A DNA stretch of 64,000 bases from a virus: the IMG/VR virus record IMGVR_UViG_3300044859_001080, positions 21,298-85,297 of that record, one strand, 5' to 3'. Position numbers and translations under genes: made by a program. The notes beneath the pieces were generated by a model that saw only the letters and a program-made list of their open reading frames with translations, made no database searches and was not told the DNA's origin. Shown piece after piece: positions 58,306 to 64,000 of the stretch; within the stretch, counting starts at the first letter, position 1; the number at the start of each line of letters is the position of its first letter.

Positions 58306-58892
58306 TGAAAAAAGAAACACTTAAAAAGATATTTGAATTTCTTAAAGAAAATGAAAATCATAATGTGCCATTTTTGTGGAAACATGCTATTGGAGAGCCC
58401 TTAACAGAAGATGATTTAACAATTGATGGGCATTTGCTTTTAGAATACTCAAGGTTTAAATCATTGCCTAATAATTTGAAAGTTAAAGGTGATTTATCGT
58501 TGTATCATTCAGCAATAGAATCAATACCAGAAGGTTTGGAAGTTGGTGGAACTTTGAACATATCAGGTTCTAAAATAACCTCATTACCAGAAGGATTAAA
58601 AGTTGGTGAAAATTTGTTTATTGATGAAACAAATATAGCTTCATTACCAGAAGGATTGGAAGTTGGTGGTAGTTTGGATTTAACTAAAACAAATATAACT
58701 TCATTACCAAAAGGTTTAAAAGTTGGCATAAATTTATATATTTATACTACAAAAATAGAATCATTACCAAAAGGCTTGGAAGTTGGTTGGGATTTATATA
58801 TAGGCTGGACAAAATTAGAAAAATACACAGACAAACAAATAAAAGATATGATTGAGCCTGGCTTTATAAAAGGAACAATACGTAGATCATGA
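58305..58892 (+). CDS. Leucine-rich-repeat protein, array member 4
   Basis: 195 residues with seven LRR-like units. The cap has the variant 'NENHNVPFLWKHAIGEPLTE' and the tag is 'QIKDMIEPGFIKG'. Overlaps member 5 by four bases. Repeats are more regular than in members 1-3, with T-x-I-x-S-L-P recurring five times. Confidence 0.7.
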   Translation: MKKETLKKIFEFLKENENHNVPFLWKHAIGEPLTEDDLTIDGHLLLEYSRFKSLPNNLKVKGDLSLYHSAIESIPEGLEVGGTLNISGSKITSLPEGLKVGENLFIDETNIASLPEGLEVGGSLDLTKTNITSLPKGLKVGINLYIYTTKIESLPKGLEVGWDLYIGWTKLEKYTDKQIKDMIEPGFIKGTIRRS

Positions 58893-59497
58893 AAAAAGAA
58901 ACAATAAAAAAGATATTAAATTTTCTTTCAGAAAATGAAGGAAAAAATGCTGCAACTTATGGTAGTATTGTATGGAAAATATTATTTAATGAACCAATAA
59001 AAAAAGAGGAGGCAAATATTGAAGGTGGTTTATATTTAAACTATTTAGACGTAACTTCTTTACCAGAAGGATTAAAAGTTGAGGGGGATTTATTGTTACT
59101 TGGAACACCAATAACTTCTTTACCAGAGGGTTTAACTGTTGGGGGGGATTTGGATTTAGAAAATTGCAAAAATTTAACCTCATTACCAGAAGGATTGGAG
59201 GTTGGAGGTCATTTGTGGTTAATGGAATGCAATAATTTAAAATCATTACCAAAATTATTAAAAGTTGGGGGGGGGTTATATTTAGAAGGTACAAATATAA
59301 CTTCATTACCAGAAGGTTTAAAAGTTGGGGGTGATTTACGATTAGATGGATTAGAAATAAACTTGCTACCAAAAGGGTTAGAAGTTGGTGATGATTTATT
59401 TATAAATAGTACGCCATTAACAAAATACAAACATAATAAATTAAAAGAAATGATTTATCCTGGCTTTATAAAAGGTCAAATAACAATAGATATATAA
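58889..59497 (+). CDS. Leucine-rich-repeat protein, array member 5
   Basis: 202 residues, with a longer cap (NEGKNAATYGSIVWKILFNE) and about seven repeats, two with an extra residue (LENCKNLTSLPEGL; MECNNLKSLPKLL). The tag is 'LKEMIYPGFIKGQ'. A run of eight G at 59269-59276 within the gene is a possible slippage site. Stop overlaps the next start. Confidence 0.7.
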   Translation: MKKETIKKILNFLSENEGKNAATYGSIVWKILFNEPIKKEEANIEGGLYLNYLDVTSLPEGLKVEGDLLLLGTPITSLPEGLTVGGDLDLENCKNLTSLPEGLEVGGHLWLMECNNLKSLPKLLKVGGGLYLEGTNITSLPEGLKVGGDLRLDGLEINLLPKGLEVGDDLFINSTPLTKYKHNKLKEMIYPGFIKGQITIDI

Positions 59498-60105
59498 TGG
59501 AAAAAGAAACATTAAAAAAGATATTTGATTTCCTTGAAGAAAAGGAAAACAAAAAACATAAAGAAAGTGGAAGCCTAAAGTGGAAATTGTTTTTTAATAA
59601 ATCCATTACAAAGGAAGAATTAAATGTGAATGGTGATTTAAATTTAAAAGGCTTAAAAATAAAATCATTACCAGAAGGATTAAAAGTTGGAGGTGATTTA
59701 ATTTTAATAGACTCAAAACTAAAATCATTACCAGAAGGATTAAAAGTTGGAGGTGAATTGGATTTATATTGGTCCAGAGAATTAACTTCATTACCAAAAA
59801 CCTTGAAAGCTGAAGGTGATTTGAATTTAGGCACATGCACAAGTTTAACATCATTACCAAAGGGATTTAAAGTTGGTGGTAGGTTAAATTTATCTCATTG
59901 CGAAAATTTAACATCTTTACCAGAAGGTTTGGAAGTTGGGGGTAGTTTATGGTTAATTGAGAGTTGGGGTTTAACCTCATTACCAAAAGGATTATATGTT
60001 GGTGGTAGTTTACATATTCAAAGAACTAATTTTACAAACTTATCAGATGATGAAATAAGAGATATGATTAAACCTGGATTTATAGAAGGAAAAATATATA
60101 AATAA
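59497..60105 (+). CDS. Leucine-rich-repeat protein, array member 6
   Basis: 202 residues. The cap (EEKENKKHKESGSLKWKLFF) resembles member 5, while the last two repeats and tag (IESWGLTSLPKGLYVGGSLH; DEIRDMIKPGFIEG) resemble members 1 and 2. It is therefore a chimera of two subtypes. TAATG overlap with member 7. Confidence 0.7.
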   Translation: MEKETLKKIFDFLEEKENKKHKESGSLKWKLFFNKSITKEELNVNGDLNLKGLKIKSLPEGLKVGGDLILIDSKLKSLPEGLKVGGELDLYWSRELTSLPKTLKAEGDLNLGTCTSLTSLPKGFKVGGRLNLSHCENLTSLPEGLEVGGSLWLIESWGLTSLPKGLYVGGSLHIQRTNFTNLSDDEIRDMIKPGFIEGKIYK

Positions 60106-60518
60106 TGAAACATAATATACTAAAAAATATATTTGATTTCCTTGAAGAAAAGGGTGAGCATAGAACCCCATTTTTGTGGAAATGGTTAAATAATGAACCA
60201 TTAACAGAAGATGATTTACATATTAATGGTAATTTGGATTTAACATTCTCAAAAATAGAATCATTACCAGAAGGGCTTAATGTTAGTGGTGACTTGAATT
60301 TAACTTTTTGTGAAAACATAAGTTCATTACCAGAAGGATTAATAGTTAGATTTAATTTGATTGTAGAAGATTGTAGTCAATTATATTCATTACCTAAAGG
60401 ATTGAAAGTTGGTGGCACTTTATATATTGGTACATCACCATTAGGTGAATATAGTGAAGGTGAATTAAGAAATATGGTTGGAGATGATGGGTATTTAAAG
60501 AGAATTCATTACCTTTAA
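60105..60518 (+). CDS. Leucine-rich-repeat protein, array member 7
   Basis: 137 residues and the shortest of the array, with about four repeats, the cap 'EEKGEHRTPFLWKWLNNEPL' and a diverged end (EGELRNMVGDDGYLKRIHYL). It closes the operon and is followed by a 12-base-stem hairpin at 60554. Confidence 0.7.
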   Translation: MKHNILKNIFDFLEEKGEHRTPFLWKWLNNEPLTEDDLHINGNLDLTFSKIESLPEGLNVSGDLNLTFCENISSLPEGLIVRFNLIVEDCSQLYSLPKGLKVGGTLYIGTSPLGEYSEGELRNMVGDDGYLKRIHYL

Positions 60519-60553
60519 GCCCCCTAACTGCATAACAATCAGTATTTTATGCC

Positions 60554-60581
60554 CACAGAGGGAAATTGATTTCCCTCTGTG
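60554..60581. terminator. 12-base perfect stem-loop between convergent genes
   Basis: CACAGAGGGAAA (60554-60565), loop TTGA, TTTCCCTCTGTG (60570-60581). It lies between the end of the LRR array and a minus-strand gene. There is no long T-tract on either side, so termination may be weak or factor-dependent. Confidence 0.6.
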
Positions 60582-60591
60582 AAAAGCCAAT

Positions 60592-60840
60592 CTAAAGGAG
60601 TTGTCTTTTGTTTGCTGGGGGAAAGATTTTATCTTTTAGTAAAAAGAATATGCCCCATATATGGATTATGATGACACTTAAATTCACAATGATTACTGGG
60701 TGGTCTTTTGTGTAAAAGCCATACACAAGCCAAACAAATGACCCTAATACATTAACTATCCTAATAGTTAGAATGTTTTTGAAAGTGAAAGATACAATGG
60801 TTAGTATTGTGGCGATGAAGCCAATAATTTCAATGTTCAT
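60592..60840 (-). CDS. Small three-span membrane protein, SemiSWEET/YgjV-like
   Basis: 82 residues with three hydrophobic spans (about 3-20, 25-43, 48-68). 'IGFIATILTIVSFTFKNILT', 'GSFVWLVYGFYTKDHPVII' followed by VNLSVIII, resemble the three-helix units of SemiSWEET or YgjV-type proteins, including W-x-x-Y-G and P...N. If so it would form a dimeric small-molecule transporter. The similarity is judged by eye. It is the last gene of a minus-strand group transcribed from about 62 kb. Confidence 0.5.
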   Translation of the reverse strand: MNIEIIGFIATILTIVSFTFKNILTIRIVNVLGSFVWLVYGFYTKDHPVIIVNLSVIIIHIWGIFFLLKDKIFPPANKRQLL

Positions 60841-60841
60841 A

Positions 60842-61138
60842 TTAGAATTTTAAAAAGTTAATTATATTAATTATTTTCCTCAATTTGCTATTTAGTTCAT
60901 CAAGTTTTTCAGTGGATGAGGCCATATCATTTATAAGTTCTGTAAGTGCTGGTGTTGATGCAGATAACTTTGATAACATATTAGTATTTGTTTCATTGAT
61001 AATGGTTCGTTCCATATTGGTTAAGGTCATTAAAGTTTCTTCTAATTTGGCTTTTTCAATTTTTGACAAATTATTATCAGTTCTATTGGTTTCTACCAGA
61101 GAAATTGAATCATGTATTTCTTTTAATAAACTTTGCAT
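60842..61138 (-). CDS. Helical coiled-coil protein
   Basis: 98 residues, almost fully helical and charged (MQSLLKEIHDSISLVETNRT), no signal peptide. It is separated by one base from both neighbours and so is co-translated with the lipoprotein upstream and the membrane protein downstream. It may form a complex with the lipoprotein. No family recognised. Confidence 0.5.
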   Translation of the reverse strand: MQSLLKEIHDSISLVETNRTDNNLSKIEKAKLEETLMTLTNMERTIINETNTNMLSKLSASTPALTELINDMASSTEKLDELNSKLRKIINIINFLKF

Positions 61139-61139
61139 A

Positions 61140-62018
61140 TCATTTAATTTGTTTTGAAATAATGTTTATTTCTGTGAATGTTTTCATCAAATCTTTTATT
61201 TGATTGATATTATCCATATTTGAGTTCTTGCTGTTCATTTGTTTTGCTAAAATGGTATGAGCTTCTTTTAAATTTGTTATGCCCCCAATTAAACTACGTC
61301 TTAAAAGATTAATATTATCTAAATTTCTTTTTAGCTGGATATATTCGAGATCATTAATTGTTGTGGCATTTGGTTTTTGTTGTAAATAACTTAGGTAATT
61401 TCTTTTTACCATATTATTTTCATTTTCAATAATAGTTTTTAATGATTCAGATTCCAAATATTCTATCATATTGTTTGATAATATTGTTATTAAGGTATCT
61501 GATGTATTTATTATGTTGGTTAATTCTTTGTTCTGGTTATAACTAATATAATATTTACCAATAAGTAATCCAATTTTTTCAGATATCCTAATAATTTTAG
61601 AAGAATTTTCAAAATTATTTGTTAAAGATGTAAAGTACTGGATATCATCGCTTAATTGTTTGACATTTGAATCATAATCATTTACATAATTATTTGATGA
61701 TATAATCATTAGTAGATTGGCGTAGGATCCTAATACTCTGAATGATGCATTAAATAATTTTTTATTTTTGACATCTATATTTTCTTGTGCATATATTCTA
61801 TCTAGTTCATTTATATGGATATCTGGGGTTGATAAGGTGTTAGCAAAATATACGCTTCTTTTAAGTCTTACATCTGATATGCCTTGTGAGAACTTTTCAC
61901 CATATATGGGTAAGTCTTTTGTTGTCATACTAAATTCTTTTACCGCCATTTTTTTGGATGGGGTTAATGTTGCGCAGCCTTGTAATAGAACTGATAGGAT
62001 TAAAAGATATTTTATCAT
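61140..62018 (-). CDS. Predicted lipoprotein, mostly helical
   Basis: 292 residues. Residues 1-15 are a lipoprotein signal (MIKYLLILSVLLQGC) with lipobox LLQGC, Cys15 as the lipidated residue. The mature part is long and helical with Asn/Lys/Ile-rich composition. A phage lipoprotein on the cell surface could act in superinfection exclusion or receptor masking; inference only. On its own strand an ATATTTATT stretch lies before the start, sharing the divergent region with the RNA ligase promoter. Confidence 0.6.
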   Translation of the reverse strand: MIKYLLILSVLLQGCATLTPSKKMAVKEFSMTTKDLPIYGEKFSQGISDVRLKRSVYFANTLSTPDIHINELDRIYAQENIDVKNKKLFNASFRVLGSYANLLMIISSNNYVNDYDSNVKQLSDDIQYFTSLTNNFENSSKIIRISEKIGLLIGKYYISYNQNKELTNIINTSDTLITILSNNMIEYLESESLKTIIENENNMVKRNYLSYLQQKPNATTINDLEYIQLKRNLDNINLLRRSLIGGITNLKEAHTILAKQMNSKNSNMDNINQIKDLMKTFTEINIISKQIK

Positions 62019-62038
62019 TATTTTTTTTTAAATAAATA

Positions 62039-62069
62039 TTTGTGGGTGTGATAAAATAGATTATCTTTG
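62039..62069 (+). promoter_or_regulatory. Bacteroidota-type promoter TTTG-N19-TATCTTTG
   Basis: TTTG at 62039-62042 and TATCTTTG at 62062-62069, 18 bases before the ATG at 62088. Good match to the host consensus. Confidence 0.7.
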
Positions 62070-62087
62070 CAGAAAGAAATAACGAAT

Positions 62088-63149
62088 ATGAAAATGGATT
62101 TGGCTTTGTTGGATAGATATGTTGCTGATGGGTTGTTGGTTAAGAACGAACACCCAGAATTGCCTTTGGTGATATGGAATTATTCCAGGGAAGCACAATA
62201 TGGTGGAGTATGGGATGAGATAACTATGGCTTGCAGGGGTCTTGTTACTGACAATTCCGGGGAGGTTGTTGCAAGGCCATTTTCAAAGTTCAAAAATTAT
62301 GAGGAATATTCTGCTGATGAAATACCAAATGAACCTTTTGATGTTTTTGAGAAAATGGATGGATCTTGTGGTATAGTATTTTTCTATGCTGGGGAGTGGC
62401 ACATAGCAACTAGGGGGTCTTTCACATCTGACCAAGCAAAAATGGGAAAGGATATGTTTGTTAAATATCCAATGGAAAAATTGGATGTTAGAAACACTTA
62501 CGTATTTGAGATAATAGACAAACGGAATGTGATAGTTGTAAGTTATGGGGATTATGAGGGGTTAGTTTTATTGGGGGCATTTAATACTGCTAATAATGTT
62601 GAGGTTGATAGAACTGAATTGGAGGCTCTTCAAGGGTTTGATTTGGTTAATAAATATGATGGAGTTAATGATTTTGCTAAATTAAAATCCATCATACCTA
62701 ATGATGCTGAAGGATTTGTCATAAGGTTCAAATCTGGTATGAGAATGAAAATAAAGGGAGAGGAGTATGTTAGATTACATAGAATATTAACCAACATATC
62801 CACCACCTCTATTTGGGACGTATTGAGGTCTGGGGGCAACTTCTCTGAATTATTGGATAGAGTGCCAGATGAGTTTGATGGATGGGTTAGAGAGACTATA
62901 AAGGGGTTAAATGAGGATTTTTCCAGGATAAAAGAGGATCACTTAAAAATCTTTGCAAGGCTTGAAGAAGAATCTTTATCCAGAAAAGATTTTGCAATAA
63001 TGACAAAAGAATATGCTTATCCTTCCATATTATTTTCTATGCTTGATGGGAGGGATTATGAAAAATACATATGGGATTTGGTGAAGCCAGATTTTGCAAA
63101 GGCTTTAAATAATAATTCACTTTTTTTGAAAAGATATTTGGAAATGTGA
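62088..63149 (+). CDS. RNA ligase, T4 Rnl1-like
   Basis: 353 residues from ATG 62088; the TTG at 62067 is part of the promoter. Nucleotidyltransferase motifs: 'FEKMDGSCGIV' with Lys89 as the adenylated residue, 'RGLVTDNSGEVVARPFSKF' upstream, 'YVFEIIDKRNVIVV' (motif IIIa-like), 'EGFVIRFKSGMRMKIKGEEY' (motifs IV and V). The C-terminal 110 residues are helical as in Rnl1-type enzymes. It seals 5'-phosphate to 3'-hydroxyl RNA ends, typically repairing tRNA cut by host anticodon nucleases. It has its own promoter; no end-healing kinase gene is seen in the window. Confidence 0.85.
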   Translation: MKMDLALLDRYVADGLLVKNEHPELPLVIWNYSREAQYGGVWDEITMACRGLVTDNSGEVVARPFSKFKNYEEYSADEIPNEPFDVFEKMDGSCGIVFFYAGEWHIATRGSFTSDQAKMGKDMFVKYPMEKLDVRNTYVFEIIDKRNVIVVSYGDYEGLVLLGAFNTANNVEVDRTELEALQGFDLVNKYDGVNDFAKLKSIIPNDAEGFVIRFKSGMRMKIKGEEYVRLHRILTNISTTSIWDVLRSGGNFSELLDRVPDEFDGWVRETIKGLNEDFSRIKEDHLKIFARLEEESLSRKDFAIMTKEYAYPSILFSMLDGRDYEKYIWDLVKPDFAKALNNNSLFLKRYLEM

Positions 63150-63168
63150 TTGGGGTAGATTAACTTTA
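63137..63168 (+). promoter_or_regulatory. Bacteroidota-type promoter TTTG-N20-TAACTTTA
   Basis: TTTG at 63137-63140 within the end of the ligase gene and TAACTTTA at 63161-63168, 29 bases before the ATG at 63198. One mismatch in the -7 box. Confidence 0.55.
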
Positions 63169-63197
63169 CATCATCAAATTAACAAAAACCAAACAAC

Positions 63198-63533
63198 ATG
63201 AAAATCATAACAGCCATCAAACCTTTGCTTGAAAACAAATTAGAATTTAATCCAACCGAAACTATGGGTTGGCTCACTTATAACCAACCAGTATTCTGGT
63301 CCTTTGGTGTGTCAAAAATGTTGAATTTGGGTAATAAAGGTCTCTTGTTAAGAGTATCTGCCAGACGACATAAGGGTTGGGTTTTGATTACCTTGAATGG
63401 TAGCGATTTATATGATGTTTATTTGGTGAATACTTTGGGTAAGGTCAAAAAAGAAATCAAAGATGTATATTGTGATGGTTTGTTGGATACAATAGACGAT
63501 TCGATTGAAAGAATCCCTGAGTATGTAATTTAG
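63198..63533 (+). CDS. Small unknown protein, early-type
   Basis: 111 residues, MKIITAIKPLLENKLEFNPT and onward, with beta-rich 'GLLLRVSARRHKGWVLITLN' and an acidic C-terminus. It has a host-type promoter and an A/C-rich leader ending AACAACATG, the same leader type as the zinc-ribbon gene at 31659 and the gene at 63709. No family recognised. Confidence 0.5.
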   Translation: MKIITAIKPLLENKLEFNPTETMGWLTYNQPVFWSFGVSKMLNLGNKGLLLRVSARRHKGWVLITLNGSDLYDVYLVNTLGKVKKEIKDVYCDGLLDTIDDSIERIPEYVI

Positions 63534-63549
63534 TGTTTAAAAGAATCAA

Positions 63550-63635
63550 TGGGTGAACCACACTTCCACAAGTTGCTGATAACCAGGCTTGTGATAAGAA
63601 TGGCTTATGTGTGGCTTTGACAATAGCCTAACCCA
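63550..63635 (+). ncRNA. Candidate structured RNA with a three-way junction
   Basis: Nested pairings cover the whole interval. P1 is TGGGT (63550-63554) with ACCCA (63631-63635). P2 is CCACAC (63558-63563) with GTGTGG (63609-63614). Inside P2, P3 is CACAAG (63567-63572) with CTTGTG (63588-63593), directly abutting P4, ATAAG (63594-63598) with CTTAT (63604-63608). P3, P4 and P2 meet with only three unpaired bases. The segment is richer in G+C than its surroundings, has no coding frame, and sits between a stop (63533) and the next promoter. It lacks tRNA T-loop and D-loop bases. Could be an ncRNA, a processed 3' UTR or a cis-element. Confidence 0.5.
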
Positions 63636-63654
63636 AAAAATAATGGAAAAAAGA

Positions 63655-63686
63655 TTTGGATAATTCATTCCTTTGCTTTAAATTTG
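63655..63686 (+). promoter_or_regulatory. Bacteroidota-type promoter TTTG-N20-TAAATTTG
   Basis: TTTG at 63655-63658 and TAAATTTG at 63679-63686, 22 bases before the ATG at 63709. Full match to TTTG/TAnnTTTG. Confidence 0.7.
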
Positions 63687-63708
63687 CATCAACAAAAAAA
63701 CAAACAAC

Positions 63709-63975
63709 ATGGCACATAACATTAGAGTAATTTACAAGAACGAAAATTTAATCAATGAGAACTTTGCGGATAAAATCCAGTTCAAGTTGTTTTTGAAAGC
63801 AATCCACGGATCCTTGCAGTTGAAGAATACTCTTCAATTTTTTAATGGGAATGACTTCCTAGTCAATGTCCCTTATAAGATTTTATCCAAATGTGTCATC
63901 TTGACAAAAGTAGAAGAATATACAATCACAGACCATTTAATTAACAAATCAAAGATGGAAAGTTTAGTGGATTAG
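63709..63975 (+). CDS. Small unknown protein, early-type
   Basis: 88 residues, MAHNIRVIYKNENLINENFA and onward, a mix of helix and strand with no known motif. It has a host-type promoter and the AACAACATG leader. Probably an early host-takeover gene, judged only from promoter type and size. Confidence 0.5.
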   Translation: MAHNIRVIYKNENLINENFADKIQFKLFLKAIHGSLQLKNTLQFFNGNDFLVNVPYKILSKCVILTKVEEYTITDHLINKSKMESLVD

Positions 63976-63977
63976 TT

Positions 63978-64000
63978 ATGAAATGCCCCTGCCCAAATTT
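63978..64000 (+). CDS. Possible start of a further gene, cut by the window end
   Basis: ATG two bases after the previous stop opens a frame MKCPCPN that runs off the window. A CxC start and close spacing suggest a co-transcribed gene, but only seven codons are visible. Confidence 0.3.

Noticed and set aside
59269-59276. Run of eight G in LRR member 5 as a programmed frameshift site.
   Set aside because: The zero frame continues with perfect LRR units on both sides and no alternative frame is extended; only noted as a slippage-prone tract.
63550-63635. tRNA gene with long variable arm (86 bases, cloverleaf-like pairing).
   Set aside because: No GG in a D-loop, no TTC-type T-loop, wrong arm sizes (five-base loop in P4), and an acceptor mismatch. 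Kept only as a generic structured RNA.

Overview
The window reads as part of a large, AT-rich, densely packed tailed-phage genome, most likely a T4-like myovirus of a Bacteroidota (Flavobacteriia-like) host. The host inference rests on SprB-type adhesin repeats and a FISUMP domain in virion-type genes, a Bacteroidota Hc1-type histone, genes without Shine-Dalgarno leaders, and several promoters of the Bacteroidota form TTTG-N18/20-TAnnTTT(G/A). The myovirus inference rests on baseplate/tail-like genes next to a gp46/gp47-like recombination pair, a CHC2/TOPRIM primase, a RuvC-fold nuclease, a sigma factor, an RNA ligase and an amidase. No tRNA, integrase or insertion sequence was recognised.

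Layout. 1-12.6 kb: tail/baseplate and fibre genes, with SprB repeats, Pro-Thr linkers, (GTSGSS)n shafts, a C1q-like head and an S74 chaperone end. 12.6-22.8 kb: small genes, three 2OG-Fe(II) oxygenases, a sulfotransferase, three tandem Kelch-like paralogues, a GT9-like transferase and, on the minus strand, a GT4 plus TibC-like heptosyltransferase fusion. I infer this is a fibre-decoration island. 22.9-29.2 kb: more virion proteins. 29.2-38.2 kb: replication, recombination and sigma factor. 38.2-43.8 kb: membrane and lysis-type genes, an HD hydrolase and an EF-hand protein. 43.8-52 kb: small genes, including an Hc1 histone, DnaJ, DUF932, a glutaredoxin, DUF3310 and a Dps-like protein.

52-54.4 kb holds the most striking locus. 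An HNH homing endonuclease lies directly upstream of a DHH-family phosphoesterase gene. That gene is interrupted by an in-frame TAA inside its first metal-binding motif. Skipping nine bases from a CTC codon to a CTT codon would restore the motif HQDLDG. The arrangement resembles the phage T4 gene 60/mobA translational-bypass cassette. Raised GC content in the interrupted exon, and a possible relict 5' end on the other side of the endonuclease gene, suggest arrival by homing.

54.4-64 kb: DUF192, phosphatase, Nudix and Ntn-hydrolase-like genes, an array of seven overlapping leucine-rich-repeat paralogues, a minus-strand membrane/lipoprotein group, an RNA ligase, and a compact three-way-junction RNA candidate between 63550 and 63635.
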